DNA from: an uncultured Bacillota bacterium
GTDB taxonomy: Bacteria > Bacillota > Clostridia > Lachnospirales > Lachnospiraceae
Length of the DNA stretch: 64,000 nucleotides
Direction of reading: 5' to 3'
Assembly: GCA_905200905.1 (NCBI GenBank)
Contig: CAJKMA010000004.1
Location: forward strand, 1-64,000
The notes under the pieces were generated by a model. That model worked only from the letters and a program-made list of their open reading frames with translations. It had not been told where the DNA came from and searched no databases. The first letter of the stretch is position 1, and each line of letters opens with the position of its first letter. Shown here one piece after another: positions 17,825 to 26,656 of the stretch. Both the position numbers and the translations under genes were made by a program.

Positions 17825-18487
17825 ATGATAAAAGCAATGATTTTTGATATGGACGGAGTTTTATTTGACACAGAGCGGGTTCTAAAAGATTGCTGGATAA
17901 AAACAGCAAAAGAAATGAATTTTTTCATTGGTGAAGAAGAATTACAGCAGATGAGAGGTGCTTCCATAGCTTTCTGCAATACCCTGTTCCAGAAATGGTA
18001 CGAGGGAAAAGTAGATTATAAAAAAGCAAGAGCACGCCGCAGCCAGTATCTGGCAGAATATATTGATCTGCATTCTATTCCTGAGAAAAAAGGGCTGAAA
18101 GAACTGCTGAATTATCTGAAACAGCAGAACATCCCATTTGCAATCGCTACTTCAACAGAGCGGAAACGTGCATCTGAATACTGGGAAATGGCAACGATTA
18201 CGGATCTGATCTCTGCATCTGTCTGCGGTGATGAGGTGACAAACAGCAAACCAGACCCTGAGATTTTTCTCACTGCTGCCAAAAAACTTCATGTTCCCAT
18301 CCAGGACTGTATGGTAGTAGAAGACAGCATCAATGGCTTAAAAGCAGCCAGAGCCTCTGGAGCTTTTTCCTGCATGGTGCCGGATCTCACCCCTTATTCA
18401 GAAGATCTAAAACCCATCTGTGATTTCGTCTGTGAGGACCTGACATCCTGCATCTCACTTTTGGAATCTCTGAATCACACAGCATAG
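17825..18487 (+). CDS. HAD-superfamily hydrolase (beta-phosphoglucomutase-like)
   Basis: A 220-residue HAD-IA protein. Motif I, MIFDMDGVLFDTERV, has the DGVLFDTE form typical of the beta-phosphoglucomutase and sugar-phosphatase branch. Motif II is AIATSTERKRA, motif III the Lys in NSKPDPEIF, and motif IV VVEDSINGLKAA. It could be a sugar-phosphate phosphatase or a mutase. It is alone between a MATE terminator and a convergent cysteine-rich gene. Confidence 0.87.
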   Translation: MIKAMIFDMDGVLFDTERVLKDCWIKTAKEMNFFIGEEELQQMRGASIAFCNTLFQKWYEGKVDYKKARARRSQYLAEYIDLHSIPEKKGLKELLNYLKQQNIPFAIATSTERKRASEYWEMATITDLISASVCGDEVTNSKPDPEIFLTAAKKLHVPIQDCMVVEDSINGLKAARASGAFSCMVPDLTPYSEDLKPICDFVCEDLTSCISLLESLNHTA

Positions 18488-18523
18488 CACCGGCATCACA
18501 CACAGAAACGAAGTCATGGATGC

Positions 18524-18838
18524 TTACTTATTTTCCTTTGCCAGCTCCATGATTTCGTTGTATTTCCCCATAATGTATCCATAATTTTTTCTCTTATGAG
18601 GTAACATACAATTGCTGCAGTCTTTCACACCATTCTCTGTATATTTAAAATTTCCTCCGCATTTACTTCCCAGAGCATACAAAGGACAGTAGCAAAACAG
18701 GCAGTTGAAATTTTCTGGATCTTTTGTCTCATGACAGGGAAAAAATTCACACTCCTTATGACAAAAAAAGGAATACTGTTTTCCCTCCCAATATGGTTTT
18801 TCTGTCTGTTTTTCAACTTGTTTTTTTTCTGTATCCAT
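18524..18838 (-). CDS. Cysteine-rich small-domain protein (PF04071-like)
   Basis: A 104-residue soluble protein with eleven cysteines: FFCHKECEFFPCHE, then NCLFCYCPLY, SKCGG and DCSNCMLPHKR. The pattern fits the 'cysteine-rich small domain' family, probably a metal or Fe-S binding module, often seen in anaerobes; its function is not known. Start at 18838 has AGGAG-type sites upstream. It follows the broken fliB gene by 36 bp. Confidence 0.8.
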   Translation of the reverse strand: MDTEKKQVEKQTEKPYWEGKQYSFFCHKECEFFPCHETKDPENFNCLFCYCPLYALGSKCGGNFKYTENGVKDCSNCMLPHKRKNYGYIMGKYNEIMELAKENK

Positions 18839-18874
18839 CCTCTTTCTCCTTTCCTGATTTAGTGTTTACATGGT

Positions 18875-20046
18875 TTATCTTTCTAACTGATACCAAATGA
18901 TTCCTTCCATTTTTTCAGGATAATATACGGTTCTGGTATCAAAAAATTCCTCCAGCAAATTTAAATTTTCATCCGAATGTTCAATCTCTCTAGCATAAGT
19001 ATATGCAACCTGTACCATATCCTGAAACTCTAGTTTCTTTCCCTTAGAAAGCCACCGTTCCATCCACAATTCTTCTATCCAAAGGACACTGAACACCGCC
19101 AGGACTGCCTTTGTATAAATCATATCATCATATACTGCACCGCAAAAATATGTATAGACAAAAAATACCAAAAGCTGTTCTTCATAAATTTCCCACTGCT
19201 TTTTCTGACTGGATGTTTCCTGCACAGATTCCAGAAATTCTTCTCGGAGAGCCTCATAATCTTCCACTCCCCGGGCATAAAGATTTTTTCCAATCTATGA
19301 AGTAATTCTGTCCATTCTTCCCGGAGGACTTCCAATTTTTGTAAATCCTTTAGCAGAAGTATTTTGTTTTGAAACACCTTCTCGCCCTGCTTCTGTACAC
19401 TTGTCTTCCTGCTTTCAGACACCGCCTTTTCAACCTCTGCCCTCAAATCCATTTCCAGCAAAATCCCCTGGTCTAAAGCTTTCTGTGAGAGAAACGATAC
19501 ATGCAGAAGCACAAGCATACGTGCAGAAACAGGCAGGCTTCTGTCTTGTATCACTTCCAGCAATACTTCTCTTGCTTCTTCCAGCCAGTCAAAGAGAATG
19601 ATATCAAAGTCTTCATATTCTTCTTCTTGTTCTTCCACATCGTCCTCTTCTTCCAGAAAACGAACCTGCTCCTTACATCCCAAAATCATTTCCGCTGCTA
19701 CCGGACAGGAAAGCGAAAGAGAAAACTCCCTTAAATCTTCATATTCTTCCACATGTCTTGGATACATACGGCAGGTATCGCACAGTCTGTCTGCCCCCAG
19801 TTCTCTGTAAAGATCACATAAATTTTCTTGATTCAGGAATGCACAGCGTCTTTGATTCTGCCTGAAAATCCCTTCTTCCCAGTCAATGGATTTCTGAAGG
19901 CGTTCTCCAAAGGTTCCTGATATTTTGCCATAATTTTCAAGAGATATGTCATCAATTACAATCTGCCAGCCTGCACAGCAAGTATCAGGACAGCGGTCTG
20001 CGATGCAGGTAAAATTGTCATAATATTGTGGTTTTTTATAATGCAT
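18875..20046 (-). pseudogene. fliB: Flagellin lysine-N-methylase-like fliB, frameshifted
   Basis: The N-terminal part (20046 to about 19285) opens with MHYKKPQYYDNFTCIADRCPD-TCCAGW, the cysteine-rich FliB signature, and continues with CAFLNQENLCDLY and CRMYPRH. The C-terminal part is in another frame (about 19285-18875: YEALREEFLESVQE to the end). The frames meet at a run of six T at 19284-19289 (six A on the coding strand). One added A would restore a continuous FliB-like protein of about 390 residues, EKNLYARGVEDYEALREEF. FliB homologues methylate flagellin lysines, but similar proteins occur without flagella and no flagellar gene is in the window. Either a real single-base loss or a homopolymer sequencing error. 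Confidence 0.8.
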
Positions 20047-20065
20047 TTCCCATATTCCTTTTCTA

Positions 20066-21415
20066 TTATTTCTTTTCGTGCATCTTTCTGATACGCCAGT
20101 AATATGCTGCCACCAGAAGAATTGCAGCTCCTAGCCATGCGCCTGTTTCCGCATAATAAATTCCGTCTTTTCCAATAATCATAGGCAGGGTCAGAGCAAT
20201 GGTAATCCTCATCACCAGTTCTGCGATTCCGGAAAACATAGGAATCACCGTATCCCCCATTCCCTGAAGAGCTGATCTGTATATGTGCAGCAAATATAAG
20301 ATAACCAGGGTTGCTGCCATCACAGCCAGATAATGATAGGCAATCTCTAATACTGCTTCTGCATGAGCAGCCTCTTTTGAAATAAAAATCTGAAGAATTC
20401 CCTTTCCGAACACCAGAAGAATCCCTCCTATGATTACCGCAATGACTACAGAAATAACCGCAGATGCCCGGACTCCTTCTTTGATTCTGCCATACTCCTC
20501 CGCACCTAGATTCTGTCCAACAAAAGAAGATGTGGCATAGCCAAAGGACACTGCAGCCAGCTCAAACAATCCGTACAGCTTGTTTGTAGCTGTGAAACCT
20601 GCCACATAAAGGAATCCAAAACCATTGATCACATACTGAATGACAATTCCGCCAAAACCAATGATCACGTTCTGAAAAGCAACCGGAAGTCCCAGTGCCA
20701 GCAGTCTCTTTACTAGCTCCCAGTCCCATTTCCAGTCTTCTTTTTCTATTTTCCATACCCCATATTTTCCAAGCTGTGCTGTACAGATAGCACCGGAACA
20801 GACCTGAGCTGTGACCGTAGCAATGGCCGCTCCTTCCACACCCCAGTGAAAGCCCATGACAAACAAAAGATCCAGTATAATGTTTGTAACCGAGGCAATC
20901 ACCATGGCACGTAAAGGCGTCTGGCTGTCTCCCATAGCCCTGAGAATGCCGGAAGAAATATTATAAAAGGCTGTCGCTGCAAGTCCAATCAATAAAATAA
21001 AAAGATAATGATAAGAATCCTCCCAAATATTATCCGGTACTCTCAAAAGGCTCAGCAGCCTGCCAAGATTTCCTAAAAACAAAGCCATCAAAATCAGTGT
21101 GATTCCCACTCCTGACCATACTGACATGGCAATAGTTTTTTTCATCCCTTTTTCGTCTTTTGCCCCAAAATACTGTGCAATAAGCACAGAAAAGCCCTGT
21201 GCAATGCCGGTAATTCCACCCATCGCTGTAAAGCTGATCCAGTCCGAAGTCCCCAGTGCTGCCAGTGCTTCTACTCCTACACCTCTTCCCACAATGACGC
21301 TGTCCATCACTGTGTACATTTGTTGAAATACATTTCCAAGCATCAGGGGAATGGCAAAGGAAACGATGATTCCTGCCGGTTTCCCCTGGGTCATATCTCT
21401 CGTCTTCTGTTTCAT
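20066..21415 (-). CDS. MATE family efflux transporter
   Basis: A 449-residue, twelve-helix MATE protein. It opens with MTQGKPAGIIVSFAIPLMLGNVFQQMYTV followed by DSVIVGRGVGVEALAALG, the DinF/NorM-like signature. The ATG at 21415 follows GAGGG at 5 nt; the longer TTG reading adds only four residues. It sits 62 bp after thiC without a clear terminator, so read-through from the thiamine operon is possible, and 19 bp before fliB. Confidence 0.9.
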   Translation of the reverse strand: MKQKTRDMTQGKPAGIIVSFAIPLMLGNVFQQMYTVMDSVIVGRGVGVEALAALGTSDWISFTAMGGITGIAQGFSVLIAQYFGAKDEKGMKKTIAMSVWSGVGITLILMALFLGNLGRLLSLLRVPDNIWEDSYHYLFILLIGLAATAFYNISSGILRAMGDSQTPLRAMVIASVTNIILDLLFVMGFHWGVEGAAIATVTAQVCSGAICTAQLGKYGVWKIEKEDWKWDWELVKRLLALGLPVAFQNVIIGFGGIVIQYVINGFGFLYVAGFTATNKLYGLFELAAVSFGYATSSFVGQNLGAEEYGRIKEGVRASAVISVVIAVIIGGILLVFGKGILQIFISKEAAHAEAVLEIAYHYLAVMAATLVILYLLHIYRSALQGMGDTVIPMFSGIAELVMRITIALTLPMIIGKDGIYYAETGAWLGAAILLVAAYYWRIRKMHEKK

Positions 21416-21489
21416 AAGTACCCTCAAATTATTATAAACTATTCATACTTACAATTCTATCACGAAGAAATCTGACAAACAAGATGATT

Positions 21490-22794
21490 TTATAAAATAT
21501 CAATGTACTCTCCGCTCAAAGCCTTATTCATACTTCTCACTGCACAGAATTTTCCGCACATGGAACAACTGTCTTCCTGTTCCGGAGCTCTGCTGTCACG
21601 GATGCTTTTTGCTGTTTCCGGGTCTATGGAACACTCCCACTGTTTTTCCCAGTCAAAGGTACGTCTTGCGTCTGCCATAGCATCGTCCAGATCTCTTGCA
21701 TGAGGTACCTTTTTTGCAATATCAGCGGCATGGGCTGCTATGCGGGATGCAATAATTCCCTGTTTTACGTCTTCTACATTTGGCAGTGCCAGATGTTCCG
21801 CAGGTGTCACATAACACAAAAATGCTGCTCCTGCTGCCGCTGCCATAGCCCCTCCAATAGCTGCCGTAATATGGTCATAGCCTGGTGCAATATCCGTGAC
21901 AATAGGCCCTAATACATAGAATGGTGCCCCCATACAGATACTCTGCTGAATCTTCATGTTTGCCTCAATCTGATCCATAGGCATATGTCCAGGCCCTTCC
22001 ACCATAACCTGCACATCTTTTTCCCACGCACGCTTTGTCAGTTCTCCTAAACGCACCAATTCTTCAATCTGGCATACATCACTTCCGTCTGCAAGACAGC
22101 CTGGGCGGCATGCATCTCCAAGAGAAATCGTCACATCATATTCCCGGCATATGTCAAGAATCTCATCATAATATTCATAAAACGGATTTTCTTCACCAGT
22201 CATGCTCATCCATGCAAAAACAAGAGATCCTCCTCTTGATACAATGTTCATTTTTCTTTTATGTTTCTTAATTTGTTCAATTGTTTTCCGTGTAATTCCA
22301 CAGTGTAATGTAACAAAATCAACACCGTCTTCTGCATGAAGCCTTACCACATCAATAAAGTCTTTTGCTGTAAGGGTTGCCAAATCTCTCTGATAATGAA
22401 TCACACTGTCATAAACCGGAACAGTTCCGATCATAGCAGGACATTCTGTAGTCAGTTTTCTCCGGAACGGCTGTGTATCACCATGAGAAGACAAATCCAT
22501 AATGGCCTCTGCACCCATGTTCACTGCCTCCATAACCTTTTGCATTTCAATATTATAGTCTTTACAATCACGGGAGACCCCAAGATTTACATTGATTTTT
22601 GTACGAAGCATGGAACCCACACCGTTTGGTTCAATGCAGGTATGCAATTTGTTGGCACAGATCGCTACCTGCCCTTTTGCCACAAGCTCACGGATTTCTT
22701 CTTCTGTACGATATTCTTTTTTTGCAACTGCTTTCATTTCTGGTGTAATGATACCTCTTTTTGCGGCATCCATCTGTGTCGTATAATTTCTCAT
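21490..22794 (-). CDS. thiC: Phosphomethylpyrimidine synthase
   Basis: Radical-SAM enzyme that turns aminoimidazole ribotide into the HMP-phosphate moiety of thiamine. The 434-residue chain has the conserved core ([42 protein letters not shown]) and the C-terminal cluster ligands CSMCGKFC. It lacks the extra N-terminal domain of long proteobacterial versions, normal for Firmicutes. The ATG at 22794 has AAAGGGA upstream; the much longer upstream reading runs through thiE and is spurious. Last gene of the thiW-thiM-thiE-thiC operon. Confidence 0.95.
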   Translation of the reverse strand: MRNYTTQMDAAKRGIITPEMKAVAKKEYRTEEEIRELVAKGQVAICANKLHTCIEPNGVGSMLRTKINVNLGVSRDCKDYNIEMQKVMEAVNMGAEAIMDLSSHGDTQPFRRKLTTECPAMIGTVPVYDSVIHYQRDLATLTAKDFIDVVRLHAEDGVDFVTLHCGITRKTIEQIKKHKRKMNIVSRGGSLVFAWMSMTGEENPFYEYYDEILDICREYDVTISLGDACRPGCLADGSDVCQIEELVRLGELTKRAWEKDVQVMVEGPGHMPMDQIEANMKIQQSICMGAPFYVLGPIVTDIAPGYDHITAAIGGAMAAAAGAAFLCYVTPAEHLALPNVEDVKQGIIASRIAAHAADIAKKVPHARDLDDAMADARRTFDWEKQWECSIDPETAKSIRDSRAPEQEDSCSMCGKFCAVRSMNKALSGEYIDIL

Positions 22795-22808
22795 AAATTT
22801 ATTCCCTT

Positions 22809-23447
22809 TCATCCGATTCCTAACTGTTTTTTTACTGCTTCTCGTAATTCTGCTGCTGCCTGTTTTGGATTTTCTGCTTTCATAATTGCAGATACTACAC
22901 AAATTCCCGCTATGGGAATTCCTTTTAAGACATGGATATTTTCCTTGTTTAACCCTCCTATGGCATTGGCCGGAATAGGAACCGCTTTACAGATTTCCCT
23001 TAATGTATCCGTAGAAGTAAGCACAGTCTTTACCTTTGTTGTAGTTGGATAAATGGCACCTACTCCTAAATAATCTGCACCTTGTTCATAGGCTTCTATG
23101 GCCTGTGGTACAGTCTTTGCCGTTGCACCGATAATCTTATCTGGTCCAAGAAGCTTTCTTGCGATTTTTACTGGCATGTCACTTTGTCCTACATGAACAC
23201 CTTCTGCATTGACCGCCATTGCCACATCAATTCTGTCATCAATGATCAGAGGAACCTCATACTTTTTTGTCAGCTGGTGTACTTTTTCTGCCAGTTCTAT
23301 GTATTCTCTTGTACTCCTGTTTTTTTCCCGAAGCTGTACAAGCGTGACCTTACCCTGCAGTGCCAATTCTACTCTTTTCAGAAATTCTTCTTCTGAAAAT
23401 CCTGTACTGTCTGTGATAAAATAAAGGTTTAAATCAAGGGTTTTCAA
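22809..23447 (-). CDS. thiE: Thiamine phosphate synthase
   Basis: Joins HMP-diphosphate and thiazole phosphate to give thiamine phosphate. A 212-residue TIM-barrel protein with [36 protein letters not shown], the [14 protein letters not shown] phosphate-binding segment and [11 protein letters not shown]. Its start overlaps the end of thiM by 14 nt, so the two are translationally coupled. Confidence 0.95.
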   Translation of the reverse strand: MKTLDLNLYFITDSTGFSEEEFLKRVELALQGKVTLVQLREKNRSTREYIELAEKVHQLTKKYEVPLIIDDRIDVAMAVNAEGVHVGQSDMPVKIARKLLGPDKIIGATAKTVPQAIEAYEQGADYLGVGAIYPTTTKVKTVLTSTDTLREICKAVPIPANAIGGLNKENIHVLKGIPIAGICVVSAIMKAENPKQAAAELREAVKKQLGIG

Positions 23448-24237
23448 GTTTAATCATCTCCATTTTTATGTATTTTTGTATTTCTTCTTCAGTCAGGGTC
23501 GATAATTCATCCATCAAATTTACGAGAAATGTTCCAGAGCCTTTTTCTGTTTCTGCCCGTTCACCGCCAATCCCTAAAATCCCACATGCCATAACAGCCG
23601 CAGATATGTCTTCACAAACAGATAAATAGCAAGTACATAAAGCCCCCAGCATACAACCAGTTCCTGTAACTGTAGCCAGCTGCGGCGTTCCATTCTTCAT
23701 ATAAATCAGCTGTTTTCCATCTGTGATAATATCCGTCTCCCCACTAACAAGAACGATGGTATGATATTTTAATGCTAATTCAGCTGTTTCTGCGGCAATG
23801 GTGCTTTGATTCAGATTGTTTTCAGCATCTACTCCGGATGCCTGATACTCTTCATGATACAATGCATGTATTTCTGAATAATTCCCCTTGATTACAGATG
23901 GTATCGTATCTGCGAGCAACTCCATTACATATTTTCTTCGAAATTTAGAACAGGCAATTCCAACTAAATCTATAAGTATTGGAATATGATTTGTCCTTGC
24001 TGTTTTTGCGGCTATTTTCATAGATTGCATTCGCACATCTGTGATATTTCCGAGATTCAGCATCAATGCATCAGCGGTCTTCGTGATTTCCTCTACTTCC
24101 TCCGGATGTTCTGCCATAATCGGTCTTCCTCCTATAGCAAGAATTCCATTTGCACACTGGTGAATCGAAATCGGATTCGTAATACAATGAATCAATGGGT
24201 GACACTCTTTCACCTTTTCAAGCAGTTGATGAAACAT
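23434..24237 (-). CDS. thiM: Hydroxyethylthiazole kinase
   Basis: Phosphorylates salvaged hydroxyethylthiazole for ThiE. The 267-residue ribokinase-like protein opens with HPLIHCITNPISIHQCANGILAIGG and PIMAEHPEEVEEI, and has the C-terminal ATVTGTGCMLGAL anion-hole motif with its catalytic Cys. The presence of thiM and thiW with thiC, and no thiazole synthesis genes in the operon, points to thiazole salvage combined with de novo HMP synthesis. Confidence 0.95.
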   Translation of the reverse strand: MFHQLLEKVKECHPLIHCITNPISIHQCANGILAIGGRPIMAEHPEEVEEITKTADALMLNLGNITDVRMQSMKIAAKTARTNHIPILIDLVGIACSKFRRKYVMELLADTIPSVIKGNYSEIHALYHEEYQASGVDAENNLNQSTIAAETAELALKYHTIVLVSGETDIITDGKQLIYMKNGTPQLATVTGTGCMLGALCTCYLSVCEDISAAVMACGILGIGGERAETEKGSGTFLVNLMDELSTLTEEEIQKYIKMEMIKLENP

Positions 24238-24238
24238 A

Positions 24239-24778
24239 TTATTTCCCTTCTTTATTATTTTGATAGCTTCTTGAAGCCAGCATAATCTGAATGTTATTTA
24301 ACATCCCGCTTCCTGCTAATTTTCGCAGGAAGAAATATGCAATACTACCACCGATAATAGTCCCACAGAAAAAAGAAGGAACATAAAATAACCAGCTCAA
24401 ACCTTCTTTTCCCCATAAAAATGTCATAACCGGATAGGATACAATAGCACCGATAATTCCTGTACCAATGACTTCCCCAAGTACTGCACAGATTAAATTT
24501 CCTTTGGATATTCTATAAAACACCCCAGATAAAAATGCTCCGAACACCGCCCCTGTTAGGGCTAATGGTGGAATTCCCATGGTCAGCATACGGATAACCC
24601 CAATCAACACTGCACAAAGCAGAGAATACCATGGTCCCAAAAAAACAGAGCATACAATATTGATAAAATGTGCCATTGGACACATTCCTTCCACTCGCAA
24701 CAGTGGCGAAATTACAACTCCGAGTGCAACCAGCATAGAGAGAACTACCATTTTTAATAAACCTTTTGAATTATTCAT
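24239..24778 (-). CDS. thiW: ThiW, ECF-type thiazole/thiamine precursor transporter S component
   Basis: A 179-residue membrane protein with five to six helices, starting MNNSKGLLKMVVLSMLVALGV. It has the S-component look (VEGMCPMAHFINIVCSVFLGPWYSLLCA, then ALTGAVFGAFLSGVFY). ThiW is predicted to bring in the thiazole moiety together with the shared ECF energising module, which is not in this window. The ATG at 24778 has GAGGAAAG upstream; the longer reading into the leader has no support. First gene after the TPP riboswitch and its terminator. Confidence 0.88.
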   Translation of the reverse strand: MNNSKGLLKMVVLSMLVALGVVISPLLRVEGMCPMAHFINIVCSVFLGPWYSLLCAVLIGVIRMLTMGIPPLALTGAVFGAFLSGVFYRISKGNLICAVLGEVIGTGIIGAIVSYPVMTFLWGKEGLSWLFYVPSFFCGTIIGGSIAYFFLRKLAGSGMLNNIQIMLASRSYQNNKEGK

Positions 24779-24965
24779 CTTTCTTTCCTCTTTTCGTATT
24801 AATCCGAAGCAGCATCTGCTTCGTGCGGTCGAGAATCTATTTTCTCCTCTCACCCCGAAACACGGGTTCCCATCGCAGAAATACAAGACACAAGGCGCTC
24901 CCCTTCTATCCGCCCGAACACACCCGGGATTTCTCTTTCATCACATCCTTTCCTGAAATTCAAAC
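24779..24965 (-). other. Leader of thiW downstream of the riboswitch terminator
   Basis: About 190 nt without a convincing ORF. On the minus strand it contains an 8-bp hairpin CGAAGCAG/CTGCTTCG with a 3-nt loop (24805-24823) and a smaller ACCCG/CGGGGT stem near 24850. No second aptamer was recognised. Confidence 0.5.
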
Positions 24966-24997
24966 AAAAAAAAGAAGCTTCCTAATTTGGTAACTTC
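24966..24997 (-). terminator. Rho-independent terminator of the TPP riboswitch
   Basis: On the minus strand GAAGTTACC pairs with GGAAGCTTC (9 positions, one wobble and one mismatch) around loop AAATTA, followed by eight T. It lies about 30 nt after the aptamer, where a TPP-dependent expression platform is expected. The alternative antiterminator pairing was not resolved by eye. Confidence 0.7.
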
Positions 24998-25023
24998 CAT
25001 CCATAAATACACTTCCATATTTC

Positions 25024-25112
25024 AGGTATCCCTACGTTGGCATTATCCAAATCAGGTTATCGGTCGAAGGTCATACCTTCCTCTCAGCCTGTCATACAAG
25101 CTCCCGTCTGTT
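25024..25112 (-). promoter_or_regulatory. TPP (THI-box) riboswitch
   Basis: On the minus strand the conserved aptamer elements occur in order: CGGGAGC, CAGGCTGAGAGG, ACCGATAACCTGATTTGG, then ATAATGCCAACGTAGGGA. These are the THI-box pyrimidine- and diphosphate-sensor segments. It lies before thiW-thiM-thiE-thiC, and a terminator follows, so thiamine pyrophosphate should switch the operon off. Confidence 0.95.
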
Positions 25113-25124
25113 CAATTTTTCTTT

Positions 25125-25153
25125 ATCATACACAATTGTTTGACAAATTGCAA
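25125..25153 (-). promoter_or_regulatory. Sigma-A promoter of the thiamine operon
   Basis: On the minus strand TTGCAA (25153-25148) and TATGAT (25130-25125) have a 17-bp spacer. Transcription would start about 6-10 nt before the aptamer. Confidence 0.65.
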
Positions 25154-25154
25154 G

Positions 25155-25796
25155 CTATTCCTCTAATTTATTTTTTATTCTGTCCAACAAATCTCCCTGA
25201 AGATAAAACATGGTTTCAAAATGTAAAAACTGATTACTGTTTTTATCCCACAAAAGCACCAGCTCCGGCTCAAACTCTTCATCCCCATCCCAAAACTGAA
25301 GCAATACTGGAAAAAAAGAAGTGACTGGAATCAGACAGGTAACATCTGCTCTTGCCATGGGTTTTTGCATGATTCCACCGAGTTTTTTGCAGGCTGCTTT
25401 TAATTTTTCTGCAGAATTTCGGAACTGTTTTGCATATTTTTTTGTAAACATTCCTGTCCCTGGGCTGCTTCCCACCGCAAAATTCCCAATAGTCTGCCAC
25501 TCCCCGCATAAGGTAGGTGCTGTCTCATTTTTTGCATAACACAGCAGATCATAAATTGTCATGACGGTATCGTAGGAACGGCATTCCAGCCATCTATTGT
25601 TATTCTGGCATGCTTCTATTGTTCCATCTGTTCGGCTGATTCTGTAAGGGGTATTTAGATAATCCAGAAAAATCCATTGATGGTCTGAAAGGAGATGGAA
25701 TTTTCGGATAATCTTATCCTGATCATACTCCATGAAAATCCTTCTTCCAATATCCACCTGCCTGTCATAATTCGATATAACCGTTTCTTTTTCCAC
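25155..25796 (-). CDS. DUF3786-type protein of unknown function
   Basis: A 213-residue soluble protein resembling the DUF3786 family of anaerobes: a YDTVMTIYDLLCYAKN segment, then GEWQTIGNFAVGSSPGTGMF, and a late PVLLQFWDGDEEFEPELVLLWDKNS. Function is unknown; in other organisms such proteins can sit near corrinoid-related genes, and here the B12-dependent nrdJ is 0.9 kb upstream. I prefer the GTG at 25796, which has AGAAGGTG 6 nt upstream, over an ATT-type upstream start. The next gene ends 19 bp upstream. Confidence 0.65.
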   Translation of the reverse strand: MEKETVISNYDRQVDIGRRIFMEYDQDKIIRKFHLLSDHQWIFLDYLNTPYRISRTDGTIEACQNNNRWLECRSYDTVMTIYDLLCYAKNETAPTLCGEWQTIGNFAVGSSPGTGMFTKKYAKQFRNSAEKLKAACKKLGGIMQKPMARADVTCLIPVTSFFPVLLQFWDGDEEFEPELVLLWDKNSNQFLHFETMFYLQGDLLDRIKNKLEE

Positions 25797-25815
25797 TGCT
25801 ATCACCTTCTTATTT

Positions 25816-26055
25816 TTACTTCCACGATTGGATTAATCCAATGATTTCCGTCTCATAATCACCGGAAATATCCTCGTGTCTTCCAATGTTTCTTACATTG
25901 GTCTCTGCTCCCCAGATTCCATCTTCGCAAAATTCCCACACATGATATACCACGCCCCGGTATTCAAAATTCACACTTCCGCAGCCGTCTTCTTCCACAT
26001 AGGTAAACGGAAATCCCTTCTCTTTCAGTACCTTCTGTACTTTCTCCAAACGCAC
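25816..26055 (-). CDS. Small conserved-type protein, function unknown
   Basis: A 79-residue soluble protein, beginning VRLEKVQKVLKEKGFPFTY and containing GCGSVNFEYRGVVYHVWEF and NVRNIGRHEDISGDYE. Similar small proteins occur in other Clostridia, sometimes mislabelled as kinases, but no kinase motif is present. I chose the GTG at 26055 with AGGAG 8 nt upstream, because the longer frame would overlap the preceding gene by 29 nt. It lies between a LURP-one-like gene and a DUF3786 gene. Confidence 0.6.
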   Translation of the reverse strand: MRLEKVQKVLKEKGFPFTYVEEDGCGSVNFEYRGVVYHVWEFCEDGIWGAETNVRNIGRHEDISGDYETEIIGLIQSWK

Positions 26056-26086
26056 TATAATCACTCCTAATCCTGTATTTTCTTCT

Positions 26087-26557
26087 TTAATTTCTGGAAC
26101 ATTTCTCTGCATCAATTGCCAATACCAGCATCACCACATACAAGCTGTCTTGCGGCAGTCCAATATCTAAAACATAGGTGTCCGTAAAACGAAAAACGTC
26201 TTTGCTGACAATCGCAACCGTAAGACCATTCTGATTCTGAATCTCATAATCCCACTCCATTATGTTTCCAGAGACATCCCAGCCATTAAAATCAATTCTG
26301 TACCTGGGCCTGAAAAACGTTATTTCCTTCTGTATGCATCCCTGGTATTGTTCTCCCTCATATAGTTCAAATTTCGGCATAAATGTAAGAATTTTTTCCT
26401 TCACTGTTCCCACATATTGTCCTGTGCTGTCAAGAATATGGAGACAATGTCCGAAACTCAATTCGCCTTTCACTGTAAATACAACATTGCCCTGCTCATC
26501 ATAAATATCATAACTGTCCAGCCAGGAAAAAAGTCTCTGTTTAAAGATTAATTTCAT
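26087..26557 (-). CDS. LURP-one-related (scramblase-like fold) protein
   Basis: A 156-residue protein with the beta-rich pattern of the LURP-one/Tubby-like family: MKLIFKQRLFSWLDSYDIYDEQG, VVFTVKGELSFGHCLHILD, VGTVKEKILTFMPKFELY, then FNGWDVSGNIMEWDYEI. Role in bacteria is unknown. The ATG at 26557 is preferred because the GAGAGG site is 9 nt upstream; an ATG two codons earlier is too close. It lies downstream of the nrdJ terminator. Confidence 0.72.
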   Translation of the reverse strand: MKLIFKQRLFSWLDSYDIYDEQGNVVFTVKGELSFGHCLHILDSTGQYVGTVKEKILTFMPKFELYEGEQYQGCIQKEITFFRPRYRIDFNGWDVSGNIMEWDYEIQNQNGLTVAIVSKDVFRFTDTYVLDIGLPQDSLYVVMLVLAIDAEKCSRN

Positions 26558-26612
26558 TCCCATGCCCTCTCTTTGCTTTTTTTCATTGTAACACAGATGC
26601 TGTTCCGTGAAA

Positions 26613-26643
26613 ATAAAAAAGGCAGGAAATCTCACATTCCTGC
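26613..26643 (-). terminator. Terminator of nrdJ
   Basis: On the minus strand GCAGGAA (26643-26637) pairs with TTCCTGC (26628-26622) around an 8-nt loop, followed by C and TTTTTT. It lies 14 bp past the nrdJ stop. Confidence 0.85.
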
Positions 26644-26656
26644 ACTTTTTTAATCA

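Noticed and set aside
22336..23052. 238-residue plus-strand ORF across thiC and thiE
   Set aside because: Cys/His/Phe-rich antisense reading of two well-supported thiamine genes.
24779..24886. Longer thiW reading that begins 36 codons earlier
   Set aside because: The extra residues look non-coding, are in the riboswitch leader and have no ribosome site; the internal ATG has GAGGAAAG.
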